Shown here: in pieces, positions 46,085 through 54,351 of the stretch
Position numbering within the stretch: the stretch's first letter is position 1
Layout of the letters: every line of letters starts with the position of its first letter
From: Larkinella terrae
Lineage (GTDB): Bacteria > Bacteroidota > Bacteroidia > Cytophagales > Spirosomataceae
Length of the DNA: 64,000 nucleotides
NCBI RefSeq assembly: GCF_009668025.1
Contig: NZ_WJXZ01000014.1
Span: 1,198,448-1,262,447 of the forward strand
Direction of reading: 5' to 3'
Translations under genes and position numbers: made by a program
Notes under the pieces: generated by a model
The model's database searches: none
What the model was told of the DNA's origin: nothing
The model's input: only the letters and a program-made list of their open reading frames with translations

Positions 46085-46396
46085 TTACAGGACAACCACC
46101 GAATTTTCGTCCGCCGAAACGCCACTGGTTACATACTTATCAGCTTCCTGATCGTTCAGCCAGGTTTCGCCATCGATCAGGTACCGGAATTGACTTTCCT
46201 GACCTACCGGTAGTTCAACCGTCGTTTTATAAGAACCGTCTTTTTGTTTCTTCAGAGCAGTAGCCGAAGGATCCCAGCCGTTAAAATCACCAACCAGAGC
46301 AACCGCTGTAGCACCGTTAACGGCGTCAGCAGGGAGCGTAAACGTTACTTTGCAAATTGTAGGCTTGCTTTTTACATATTGTTTTGCAAGTGCCAT
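46085..46396 (-). CDS. Small isoamylase early-set (CBM48-like) protein
   Basis: A 103-aa cytoplasmic protein that is a single glycogen-binding-like immunoglobulin fold. The segment VALVGDFNGWDPSATALKKQKDGSYKTTVELP is the classic CBM48/AMPK glycogen-binding signature, followed by QFRYLIDGETWLND. Stand-alone proteins of this type are frequent in Bacteroidota and presumed to bind alpha-glucan; the function is not established. A TAAATTTG box on the minus strand (46432-46425) lies about 30 bp before the start and is a candidate promoter element. Confidence 0.88.
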   Translation of the reverse strand: MALAKQYVKSKPTICKVTFTLPADAVNGATAVALVGDFNGWDPSATALKKQKDGSYKTTVELPVGQESQFRYLIDGETWLNDQEADKYVTSGVSADENSVVVL

Positions 46397-46424
46397 ATGG
46401 AGTAGTTTGTTTGGTTTACGGTTG

Positions 46425-46432
46425 CAAATTTA
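46425..46432 (-). promoter_or_regulatory. Candidate promoter -7 box for the CBM48 gene
   Basis: The minus strand reads TAAATTTG, matching the Bacteroidota consensus TAnnTTTG, 28 bp before the start codon. No clear TTG box was found at the expected upstream spacing. Confidence 0.4.
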
Positions 46433-46648
46433 TATGGAAAAATTAGTAATATAATGGTTATCAAAGTATTAAAACCGACTATTCTTGCAATTGTTCAATT
46501 CTTCGGTGCAATAATTTAAAAACCAAAGTACAAAAACTGACTTTTGCAATTAAACCGCTTTGAATAATGAAATGTTTAAGCGGGTAATGCCTGCCACCGG
46601 AATAATGGACAGCCGTTGCCGGACAACCGTTGCATGCTCCCTTGGTTA

Positions 46649-48943
46649 TTATCGTACCGTATACCGAACGCCCAGAAAACCGCGGATTCCCTGGTTGGGC
46701 GCAAAGACATAATTGGGGTCGAACGTAAGCCGGTACGGATTGTCGGGCGTAGCCACCACCTGCCCGGTTCGGTCAAAAATGACGCGCTTGTCGAACGGAT
46801 CGTTAGCCCGGGCGATGCTGTTGGCGGGGGGCGTAAAGTTCAGCAGATTTTTGACCCCGCCGTAAATCTCAAAACCGTTATCAAACTTCTTGGTCAACTG
46901 GATATTCTGAATGCTCCAGGTGGGCGAATACGGCGCGCGCGGATCGTCGGAACTCAGCCGGGGCAGCCGCATCGGGCCGTACAGATTCCCCGTGTAGTCA
47001 GCCGAAAAACCGCGTCCGAAATCATACGAGATGGTCCAGGTACCTGTCACGCGTTCGGTCAGCAACTGGCGGGTCCGGACGTCCCGACCGTCGGCCCCGG
47101 TTTCCACTTTATAAACATCCATGACCGTAAAACCGACATTGGCTTTCAGCGGGAAGCTGAAATTGGCGTCCAGATTGACACTGAACCCTTTGGAAGTCGA
47201 GTGACCTTTCAGGTTGTCAAAAAAGATTTTGTTGGGGTCGGTATCGTAATCGGCAATAATCCGGTTGGTGAAATAGGTGTAAAACAGCGACGCGTCGATG
47301 CCCAGAAAACCGCTGCCGAAAACGATCTGGCGCGTATAATTGAGATTCACATTCCAGCTCCGTTCGGGTTTCAGCTCGTCCTTCACCACCACCTGCCTGG
47401 CACCCGTCAGGGCCGCGTGGTCTTCGGTAAAAAGGTTGACAACCCGGTAACCGGTTCCGGCATTCAGCCGCACCACGTTGTCTTTGTTGGGCGCCCATTT
47501 GTACGAAAATCGGGGCGTCAGGATGTTGCCGTGCCGCGAATTGTAGTCGTACCTCAAGCCAATTAACAGTTTGTGCTGATCATTGAACGTAAACTCCGGC
47601 TGGGCAAAAATGCCGGGCAGCACGGTTCGGTCGGGCTGGTTAACCGGAACCGCATCGTTTGATTGCGTGGCCGGTGTGCTGTCGTCGTAAAACGTGTAAC
47701 GAAACGGCGTTCCGACCAGCAAACTAAAGTGACTGTTGAAATCCTTGGTCCAAAGCAGTTGCGCAAAGAAAATCCGCTGCGTTGCAATGAAAGCCGTCGT
47801 GCCGTAATACGAGTTCTGGTGGTGGCTGTTGAACGACGACTGGAGCGTAATGTTTTCCGTGGTCGGTAACTGGTAGGAGCCGATCAGCTCCAGGCGTTTG
47901 GTGTAAATACTCTCCGCATAGAGGCTGTCGGTTCCGCGAAACTGCGGTGTCCAGTTGGTTTGCCCGCCCCAGCGATCTTCGTAAAAATACCGCCCCGCGA
48001 TGCTGGCCTGGCGGTTTTCTTTCCGCTGAAACTGCCACTTGTTAAAAAGCGAAATCCGGTGCTGCAGCGTCACATCCGTAAAACCGTCGTTGTTTTTATC
48101 GATGGGTTTCTGATAATTGTAATAGTTCAGGCCAACCAGCGAATTGGCGCTCCCCGCCCGGAATTTCACGCCCAGATCCGCATTGTATTCCTGCCAGCTG
48201 GTTCCGAAAACGTCCGCTGTCACGGTAGGCGCTTTCAGGGGATTTTTCGTAATAATATTGATCAAACCGGCAACAGCTTCTGAGCCGTACAGAGTCGAAG
48301 CCGGTCCTTTCACCACCTCGACCCGCTCGACCAGTGAATTCGGAATGCCGGATAAGCCGTAAACAGTTGATAATGAACTCACAATCGGCATGCCGTCGAG
48401 CAGTACCATCGTGTAGGGGCCTTCAAGGCCGTTGATGTGGATATCGCCGGTATTGCAAACGTTGCAGTTCAGCTGCGGACGCACGCCGTTGATGGTTTGA
48501 AGAGCGTCGTAGATGTTGGGCGTGGGGTTTTTCTGGAAGAATTTTGGGGTGTAAATTTCCACCGGAACCGGACTTTCCAGCTTCGAAACTTCCTTCATCG
48601 TTCCCGTCACCACTACCTCACCCAGCGTGTTGGCGGCTTCGTGCAGGTCGATGTTCTGGGTAAAAGTCTGGCCAGCCGCCAGGTTGACGGTTCTCTGATA
48701 CGTGTCGAAACCAACCTGCGAAACCACCAGTTGGTAGCGTCCCGCCGGAATGCCGGTGAGCTTAAATACGCCCGCGCTGTCGCTCAGCGTGCCGAAACGC
48801 GTTCCCTTTAACGCGACAGTCGTGAGTTCCAGCGGTTTTTGTTTGGCTAAAACTTTTCCCACAATTGTGGCGGTCGATTGGGCATTTATAGAAAGGGCAC
48901 TGCATAGAAAAATCAGAACCGATAAGTATACCGTTTTTTGCAT
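46649..48943 (-). CDS. TonB-dependent outer membrane receptor, probably for a metal complex
   Basis: A 764-aa receptor started at the ATG at 48943, which yields the signal peptide MQKTVYLSVLIFLCSALSINAQ; the frame is open 31 codons further without a signal. A carboxypeptidase-regulatory-like domain (about 24-100) is followed by LGEVVVTGT, a plug domain (about 120-235) and a barrel. The plug has an unusual CNVC pair (Cys160, Cys163) next to GDIHINGLEGPYTMVLLDG, a combination I associate with Bacteroidota metal receptors. It lies after the His-rich membrane protein gene and its metal-type operator, supporting metal or metallophore uptake (inference). Confidence 0.87.
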   Translation of the reverse strand: MQKTVYLSVLIFLCSALSINAQSTATIVGKVLAKQKPLELTTVALKGTRFGTLSDSAGVFKLTGIPAGRYQLVVSQVGFDTYQRTVNLAAGQTFTQNIDLHEAANTLGEVVVTGTMKEVSKLESPVPVEIYTPKFFQKNPTPNIYDALQTINGVRPQLNCNVCNTGDIHINGLEGPYTMVLLDGMPIVSSLSTVYGLSGIPNSLVERVEVVKGPASTLYGSEAVAGLINIITKNPLKAPTVTADVFGTSWQEYNADLGVKFRAGSANSLVGLNYYNYQKPIDKNNDGFTDVTLQHRISLFNKWQFQRKENRQASIAGRYFYEDRWGGQTNWTPQFRGTDSLYAESIYTKRLELIGSYQLPTTENITLQSSFNSHHQNSYYGTTAFIATQRIFFAQLLWTKDFNSHFSLLVGTPFRYTFYDDSTPATQSNDAVPVNQPDRTVLPGIFAQPEFTFNDQHKLLIGLRYDYNSRHGNILTPRFSYKWAPNKDNVVRLNAGTGYRVVNLFTEDHAALTGARQVVVKDELKPERSWNVNLNYTRQIVFGSGFLGIDASLFYTYFTNRIIADYDTDPNKIFFDNLKGHSTSKGFSVNLDANFSFPLKANVGFTVMDVYKVETGADGRDVRTRQLLTERVTGTWTISYDFGRGFSADYTGNLYGPMRLPRLSSDDPRAPYSPTWSIQNIQLTKKFDNGFEIYGGVKNLLNFTPPANSIARANDPFDKRVIFDRTGQVVATPDNPYRLTFDPNYVFAPNQGIRGFLGVRYTVR

Positions 48944-49069
48944 GGTTGTGTTGGATAGAAAGTAGGAGGGACCCGTTGTCGCGCAAACGCGATGACGCAT
49001 GGATTTTGCACCACAACGCATCAGCGCCAATGACAACCGGGTAGTAAACAGGTAGTGATCAGGAAGAAA

Positions 49070-49435
49070 TTATCCGACAACCGGCGGACCCCGATGGGAG
49101 AAGAAAGGGAAGAAGTGGGTGCTAATGCGCTGATAAAGAGCCAGGAAATACGGTAAAACCGGTATCGCCAGAACCGCGCAGGTAAACACAAACGGGACCA
49201 GGCCGTCGTAGAGGGCGTTGGTAAAGTTCTCGAGCCAGAACAACTCGCCGTAGGAGTGCGTGTTGGGCTGGTACGGGCTGTCGCCAATGGGTTTGAAAGG
49301 GTGCGCGTGGACGATAATCCGCCCGCTGGCGAGCCGGTGAGCGTGCCGGAAAACGACCGAATTGACCATCATCAAGCTGAATAAAATCAGCAGGACGCGG
49401 GCAATTTTTCGTCGATAAACCGGTAACCAGTGCAT
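49070..49435 (-). CDS. Small His-rich membrane protein upstream of the TonB receptor
   Basis: A 121-aa protein of no family I can name. Membrane helices lie at about 11-29 and 79-100. Between them is a loop carrying HAH (31-33), HAHP (43-46) and further His/Tyr/Pro residues, well suited to bind a transition metal. It precedes the TonB receptor gene (127 bp gap) on the same strand, and an operator-promoter pair lies just upstream of it. A role in metal sensing or transfer is inferred. Confidence 0.7.
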   Translation of the reverse strand: MHWLPVYRRKIARVLLILFSLMMVNSVVFRHAHRLASGRIIVHAHPFKPIGDSPYQPNTHSYGELFWLENFTNALYDGLVPFVFTCAVLAIPVLPYFLALYQRISTHFFPFFSHRGPPVVG

Positions 49436-49479
49436 GACCCCTTATAACAAGTTGAGAAATGGTTTAGTAACCATTTTAG

Positions 49480-49487
49480 CAAAGATA
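49480..49487 (-). promoter_or_regulatory. Promoter -7 box for the His-rich protein/TonB receptor genes
   Basis: The minus strand reads TATCTTTG, a perfect match to TAnnTTTG, 44 bp before the start codon at 49435. A TTG lies 15 bp further upstream, inside the palindromic operator. Confidence 0.6.
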
Positions 49488-49493
49488 GAACAT

Positions 49494-49515
49494 AAATTTA
49501 GACAAGTCTAAATTT
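49494..49515. promoter_or_regulatory. DtxR/MntR-like palindromic operator
   Basis: A perfect 10-bp inverted repeat AAATTTAGAC-AA-GTCTAAATTT. The TTTAGAC/GTCTAAA half-sites resemble operators of DtxR/MntR-family metal repressors (from memory). It sits 6 bp upstream of the -7 box and covers the -33 region, the right place for repression of the metal-uptake genes. Confidence 0.6.
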
Positions 49516-49559
49516 TGCCGATTATTTAATTTATTGACTCGATATTTCAACCTTTTACC

Positions 49560-49588
49560 TTGGAAAACGGTTCAAGAGACTATATTTG
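49560..49588 (+). promoter_or_regulatory. Bacteroidota-type promoter upstream of the Gfo/Idh gene
   Basis: TTG at 49560-49562 and TATATTTG at 49581-49588 are separated by 18 bp, fitting the -33/-7 consensus. The transcript would run through palindrome H into the oxidoreductase gene. Confidence 0.55.
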
Positions 49589-49596
49589 GTGAGAAA

Positions 49597-49692
49597 GAAA
49601 TGATGAATTAGGAATGATGAACGATGAATGAAACTAAATTATAGTCATCAGTTTTAGAAACTCATCGTTCATCATTCCTAATTCATCATTTC
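49597..49692. repeat. Stuttering palindrome H, perfect 31-bp arms
   Basis: Arms 49597-49627 and 49662-49692 are perfectly complementary over 31 bp and built from ATGATGAA/AATGATGAACGATGA units. It lies in the leader of the Gfo/Idh gene, so the mRNA would begin with a strong hairpin ending about 27 nt before the start codon. Confidence 0.9.
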
Positions 49693-49719
49693 CATTTTCC
49701 ATTTCATCCCTTTCCTTTT

Positions 49720-50913
49720 ATGCGAAAAATTGCGATGCTGGGTTCCGGCTTCATTGGCCGGTTCTACGCTGAATCCATTCACGGTCAACGGGGCCGCGAC
49801 CGTGTGGTGGCTATCTACGCCCGCCGGGAAGAAAGTGCCAAAAAATTTGCCGCCGACTACGGCTGTTCCATCTGGGGAACGAATATGGAAGAGGTGATTG
49901 CTCATCCGGACGTTGACATGGTTTGCATTGCGCTGCCCAACAACATCCACGAGGCTGCGGTCATGCTCTGTGCCAAACACAAGAAAGCGGTGGTGAGCAC
50001 CAAACCGCTGGGGCGCAATGGCGAAGAAGCCCTGCGGATGATGAAGGCCGTGGAAGAAGCCGGAATTTTTGCCGGTTACCTGGAAGACCTCTGCTACACC
50101 CCCAAATTCCTGAAAGCCCTGGAAAGCGTTAAAAGTGGAGCCCTGGGCCGGATTCTGTGGGCGAAATCGCGCGAAACCCATCCGGGGCCCCACAGTGACT
50201 GGTTCTGGGACAAGGAGCAGGCCGGTGGTGGCTGTATGCTCGACCTCGGGTGCCATTGCGTCGAGATTTCCCGAAATTTTATCGGAAAAGATGTAAAACC
50301 GGTCGAAGTGATGTGCTGGGCGGCCACGCAGGTGAAACCCATCGACGCGGAAGATCACGCCATTGCGCTCGTGAAATACGAGAACGGCGCCATCGGGCAG
50401 TTCGAAGTGAGCTGGACGTTCCGGGGCGGCATGGATTTGCGCGACGAGGTGATGGGAACCGAAGGCACGATCTGGATCAACAACTTCCTGCGCACCGGTT
50501 TTGAGATGTTTACGACCGGAAAAGGCGCCGATTACGTCGCCGAGAAAGCTGAAAGCACGACCGGCTGGCTTTTTCCGGTTGGCGATGAAGTGAACGATCT
50601 GGGTTACAACCACATGTTTACGGATATGTTCAACGCGGCCGATCAGGGGCGCGAACCCGCCGAAACGTTTTACGACGGTTACGTGGTCAATGCGGTGCTG
50701 GATGCGGCCTATCGTTCGGCTGAAACCAGGCAGTGGGAACCGGTTCATTTGCCGGTCTGGCGGGGCCGCGAAGGGTTGACGCAGGAATCGACACTGGTGG
50801 AGTACGACGAAAACTTCTACCTGATCAAGGAAGAGGTGACGCACGACGGTCGCCATAAGGTGATTCTGAAAGACAAAGAAACCGGACGGATTCTGGAGCG
50901 CGATTTAACGTAG
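49720..50913 (+). CDS. Gfo/Idh/MocA family NAD(P)-dependent oxidoreductase
   Basis: A 397-aa cytoplasmic oxidoreductase. The Rossmann domain starts at residue 3 ([14 protein letters not shown], motif GSGFIG) and contains [14 protein letters not shown] and the STKPLG motif with the catalytic-region Lys at about residue 96. The C-terminal alpha/beta domain includes [19 protein letters not shown], the conserved Asp/His pair of the family. Members oxidise or reduce sugars, inositols and their derivatives; the substrate here is unknown. It stands alone between a likely promoter and the kinase gene. Confidence 0.9.
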   Translation: MRKIAMLGSGFIGRFYAESIHGQRGRDRVVAIYARREESAKKFAADYGCSIWGTNMEEVIAHPDVDMVCIALPNNIHEAAVMLCAKHKKAVVSTKPLGRNGEEALRMMKAVEEAGIFAGYLEDLCYTPKFLKALESVKSGALGRILWAKSRETHPGPHSDWFWDKEQAGGGCMLDLGCHCVEISRNFIGKDVKPVEVMCWAATQVKPIDAEDHAIALVKYENGAIGQFEVSWTFRGGMDLRDEVMGTEGTIWINNFLRTGFEMFTTGKGADYVAEKAESTTGWLFPVGDEVNDLGYNHMFTDMFNAADQGREPAETFYDGYVVNAVLDAAYRSAETRQWEPVHLPVWRGREGLTQESTLVEYDENFYLIKEEVTHDGRHKVILKDKETGRILERDLT

Positions 50914-50940
50914 GCAACCAAGAATTTAAAAGCCACTACC

Positions 50941-52596
50941 TTGTCGGCAACTTCCAACAGCCCGGACACCGATTCCGGCGAGCTAACCCTGATTTATTTG
51001 CCCGGTTACGCCCAATTCCTCCTGGATCACCATCTGGAGGAGTTGGCAGCCGAGTTTATTCGCCTGTTCCGGGAAGTCAACCTTCCGATGCTGGCCTTTT
51101 TTGAGTCCATGCCGGAAGACCAACTGCTGGAACTTTCGAAGAAAACCACGGCGCACCTGCTGACGGCTTTTGTGAAAAACCGGGCGGTTGAAAACATCGT
51201 TGCGACCGTCAATCGCTGGTCGCAGGACCAACTGCCCAATATCGGCCGGAACCAGATCGCGACGAACGATATCGGAGCAGTCAGCTACGTTCGGAAACAG
51301 GCTCTGACTTCTTTTTTAACGCGCTATTCGGCTGATCCGCAGGTTATTATTCAGGTGGTCCGGGAAATCGACCGGTATGTGCTCGAATTGCAAAACCGCA
51401 TGATTGCGCAGTACATCAGCGTGTTGAACGAGCATTTGAACCAGCAACTGCATTTCACTGAAAAAATAACGGATACGGCCCCGGCCATCATTGCCACTTT
51501 CAACGCCCATACGGGGAAGTATTTATTTATTAGTCAGGGGTTTGAAGTTCTGCTCGGTTTTTCACCGGAGCGGGTCCTGGACGAAGGCATCGGTTTTTTG
51601 ATGAACCTGATCCATCCCGACGATCTGGTCAAATTGATGGACGAAAATGCCCGGGCGCTGGAAAAGGTAAATCGGCTGCCGATGGGTGCCGACGAGGTGC
51701 AGGTGTCGGAATTTAGATATCGGATTCGCCACCAGAACGGAAACTACCGGTGGTTCCAAACGTACGGTACGGTTTTCGACCGCAACAGCGAAGGAAAGGT
51801 GGAGCATATTCTGAACATTTCGCTGGACATTACGGATCAGGTGGACGCGGAACATCAGGCTCAGGATAAAAAACGGCAACTGGAACAATCGAACGCCAGT
51901 TTGCAGGAGTTTGCCTACATCGCCAGCCACGATCTGAAAGAACCGCTGCGGAAAATAACGGCTTTCGGCGACCGACTGTTGCAGAATCAGGGCACCAAAA
52001 TGGACGAGGAAGGGCAGCTTTATTTGTCAAAAATCATCGACGCGGCCCAGCGAATGCACGAAATGATCGGTGATGTCCTGTCGGTTTCGCTGATTTCGTC
52101 CGACCAGACGTTCGGCAAACACAGTCTGCAACGGCTGCTGGAAGAAGTTCTGCAGGCCCTCGAACACCAGATTGAGCAGGTGAACGCCGATATTCAATCC
52201 GACCAATTGCCGGAGGTAATGGTTGTGGCTTCGCAATTCCGCCAGCTTTTCCTGAATTTATTGACCAATGCCTTTAAATTTGCCCGGAAAGAAAACCCGC
52301 CCGTTGTCCGGATCACGCACCGGTTTTTACAGCCGGCGGAAATCGCTCAGCCCGGCCTGACGCCCGCCCGACGTTACCTGGAACTGAAAATTGCCGACAA
52401 CGGAATTGGGTTCGACAACCGGTACGCCAACAAAATCTTCGCGATTTTCCAGCGGCTGCACGCCAAAAAAGAATTTGAAGGCACCGGAATCGGGCTGGCG
52501 ATTTGCCGGAAAATCGTTGAGAATCACGGCGGTATCATCTCAGCGAGCGGCATTCCGAACCAGGGCGCCACGTTCACCATCGTCATTCCCGGCTGA
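50941..52596 (+). CDS. PAS domain-containing sensor histidine kinase
   Basis: A 551-aa soluble kinase read from a TTG start at 50941; no in-frame ATG lies nearer the probable N-terminus, so the start is uncertain. Residues about 15-165 form an all-helical sensor region resembling the N-terminal domain of RsbR-type proteins. A PAS domain (about 175-300) is followed by a dimerisation domain with phospho-acceptor His330 (IASHDLKEPLRK) and an ATPase domain (ADNGIGFD N-box region, GTGIGLAIC G-box). No response regulator lies nearby and no membrane segment is present, so an intracellular signal is likely. Confidence 0.88.
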   Translation: MSATSNSPDTDSGELTLIYLPGYAQFLLDHHLEELAAEFIRLFREVNLPMLAFFESMPEDQLLELSKKTTAHLLTAFVKNRAVENIVATVNRWSQDQLPNIGRNQIATNDIGAVSYVRKQALTSFLTRYSADPQVIIQVVREIDRYVLELQNRMIAQYISVLNEHLNQQLHFTEKITDTAPAIIATFNAHTGKYLFISQGFEVLLGFSPERVLDEGIGFLMNLIHPDDLVKLMDENARALEKVNRLPMGADEVQVSEFRYRIRHQNGNYRWFQTYGTVFDRNSEGKVEHILNISLDITDQVDAEHQAQDKKRQLEQSNASLQEFAYIASHDLKEPLRKITAFGDRLLQNQGTKMDEEGQLYLSKIIDAAQRMHEMIGDVLSVSLISSDQTFGKHSLQRLLEEVLQALEHQIEQVNADIQSDQLPEVMVVASQFRQLFLNLLTNAFKFARKENPPVVRITHRFLQPAEIAQPGLTPARRYLELKIADNGIGFDNRYANKIFAIFQRLHAKKEFEGTGIGLAICRKIVENHGGIISASGIPNQGATFTIVIPG

Positions 52597-52598
52597 TG

Positions 52599-53330
52599 TC
52601 AAAATCGGCCGTGCAGAATGTAACTATCGGTTTTGGCGTACAGGGAAGAATAGAAACTGAAATCGGGGCGGTTCGTGTCGAGCCGTTTATCGAGCCGCAA
52701 CAACGGGCTACCAATGGGTACATGTAACTGCTTCGACAGCTCCCCGTCGGCCGTGACGGCCAGCACTTTCTGTTCTCCGCCTTTCACCAGCAATCCGTAT
52801 TTGGTGCGCAGCAAATCGAACAGCGAGCGGTTTTCGAGCCGCTGGCGGGAAAAACCGGGCAAATAGCGGTTTGGCAAAACGACTTTTTCGTAAAAAACCG
52901 GTTCGTCCTCCATCGCGCGCAGTCGCTCCAGGTAATAAAAACCGACTTTGCTGTCGTCTTCAGTCGGGTTGAACAGAAAATCTTCCGGGTACGGATGCAG
53001 CCGGGGTTTGGTCAGAATGGTGGTCGTCATCCGCTCTGCCCGCGTCGCATTGGCGGTATTGGCCAGCCGCCCGACTATCGACATCACGCCCAAACCGATC
53101 GGTAGGGGCTGAACGATGCTGCCTTTTCCCTGGTGTTTCCGGATGTAACCGTCCTGAACCAGAAGCCCCAGCGCCTGCCGAATCGTGGGTTGGGTTAGCC
53201 GAAACTGATTCTGAAGGTCTTTTTCGGACGGTAACAAGTCGCCCGATTTAAAATCGCCACGGATAATTTGCTGGCGGAGTGATTCATACAAATACTGATA
53301 CTGCGGGATGCGGGTAGGCCGATCGTTCAT
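52599..53330 (-). CDS. GntR family transcriptional regulator (UTRA ligand domain)
   Basis: A 243-aa repressor-type regulator. The winged helix (about 8-75: YLYESLRQQIIRGDFKSGDLLPSEKDLQNQFRLTQPTIRQAL in outline) is followed by a UTRA domain (about 95-240) of the HutC/DasR group, which binds sugar phosphates or other small catabolic ligands. It is divergent from the catabolic run starting at 53461, and the shared spacer contains an 18-bp perfect palindrome that is its likely operator. Confidence 0.92.
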   Translation of the reverse strand: MNDRPTRIPQYQYLYESLRQQIIRGDFKSGDLLPSEKDLQNQFRLTQPTIRQALGLLVQDGYIRKHQGKGSIVQPLPIGLGVMSIVGRLANTANATRAERMTTTILTKPRLHPYPEDFLFNPTEDDSKVGFYYLERLRAMEDEPVFYEKVVLPNRYLPGFSRQRLENRSLFDLLRTKYGLLVKGGEQKVLAVTADGELSKQLHVPIGSPLLRLDKRLDTNRPDFSFYSSLYAKTDSYILHGRF

Positions 53331-53378
53331 AGGGAATAGAGGTTGGTGGGCAAGTATACGAAAATCTGTCCGATCTGA

Positions 53379-53396
53379 AACTTATTATAATAAGTT
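53379..53396. promoter_or_regulatory. Probable GntR operator (18-bp perfect palindrome)
   Basis: AACTTATTATAATAAGTT reads identically on both strands and lies between the divergent GntR and SDR genes. A TACCTTCG string at 53421-53428, one base from the TAnnTTTG consensus, may be the -7 box of the catabolic run, placing the operator in the upstream promoter half. Confidence 0.65.
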
Positions 53397-53460
53397 ATAG
53401 GAATACTGAAATTGCCTTTATACCTTCGTTACCTCTATTTCATTCTACTTTTTTTATAAA

Positions 53461-54252
53461 ATGGATCAACTTTGGTTGGCCAATAAGCGAATTGTCATCG
53501 TTGGCGGCACGACCGGCCTGGGTTTGTCGGCGGCTCATGCGTTTGTCGCGCAGGGTGCGCGGGTGGTGGTGGTTGGCCGGAATGAGGAAAGTTGCAAAGC
53601 GGCCGAAGCGCAGCTGGGCGGTTTTGGCATTGCGCTGAACGGCGACGCTACCGATCCGGCCACGGCGGTTTCGGCCATTGCCATTTGCCAGGGCGAGTTT
53701 GGCGGTTTCGACGGACTCTACCACGTGGCGGGTGGCAGCGGTCGGCGGTTTGGCGACGGCCCGTTGCACAATCTGACGCTGGAAGGCTGGAATAAAACAT
53801 TTGAGCTGAACCTGACGTCGCTGATGCTGTCGAACCAGGCCGCTGTGCATGCGTTTCTGGATCAGAACTCGGGCGGAACGATCCTGAACATGGGTTCGGT
53901 GCTGGGTTTTTCGCCCTCTCCGAAGTATTTTGCGACCCATGCCTACGCGGCCACCAAAGCGGCCATCATCGGTTTTACGAAATCGATTGCCGCTTATTAC
54001 GCACACAATGACATTCGGATCAATGTTTTAGCGCCCGGTTTGGTGGAAACGCCGATGGCGCAACGGGCCGCGAACGACGAAACCATCCTGAATTTTATCG
54101 CCACCAAGCAACGTCTGGATGGCGGTCGGATTGGTCAGTCAAGTGACCTGGACGGAGCCGCAGTGTATTTTATGTCTGATTATTCCCGGTTTACCACGGG
54201 TCAAATCCTGTCGGTTGACGGTGGCTGGTCGGTGAGTGAAGGGCAGTATTAG
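53461..54252 (+). CDS. SDR family oxidoreductase, first gene of the GntR-controlled run
   Basis: A 263-aa short-chain dehydrogenase. The cofactor motif GGTTGLG is at about 15-21, the Ser at about 144 in NMGSVLG, and the catalytic YAATK at about 161-165. The final DLDGAAVYFMSDYSRFTTGQILSVDGG is typical. Arg in VVGRNEE after the second strand suggests NADP(H). As first gene of the run it may oxidise the incoming sugar or a derivative. The substrate is unknown. Confidence 0.9.
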   Translation: MDQLWLANKRIVIVGGTTGLGLSAAHAFVAQGARVVVVGRNEESCKAAEAQLGGFGIALNGDATDPATAVSAIAICQGEFGGFDGLYHVAGGSGRRFGDGPLHNLTLEGWNKTFELNLTSLMLSNQAAVHAFLDQNSGGTILNMGSVLGFSPSPKYFATHAYAATKAAIIGFTKSIAAYYAHNDIRINVLAPGLVETPMAQRAANDETILNFIATKQRLDGGRIGQSSDLDGAAVYFMSDYSRFTTGQILSVDGGWSVSEGQY

Positions 54253-54259
54253 GGAACGG

Positions 54260-54333
54260 TTTACGGTTTTTGGTTTACAATGGCTGACGCGTTTTTTTGA
54301 ATGCGTCAGCCATTGTAAAACAAAAACCGTAAA
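54260..54333. repeat. Stuttering palindrome I between SDR and ROK genes
   Basis: Arms 54260-54290 and 54303-54333 pair at 30 of 31 positions. The outer part is built from TTTACGGTTTTTGG units, and the inner part is the core TGGCTGACGC, present here in both arms around a 12-base loop. It fills the spacer between two co-directional genes. Confidence 0.9.
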
Positions 54334-54351
54334 CAGAAAACCGTTAAAAAA

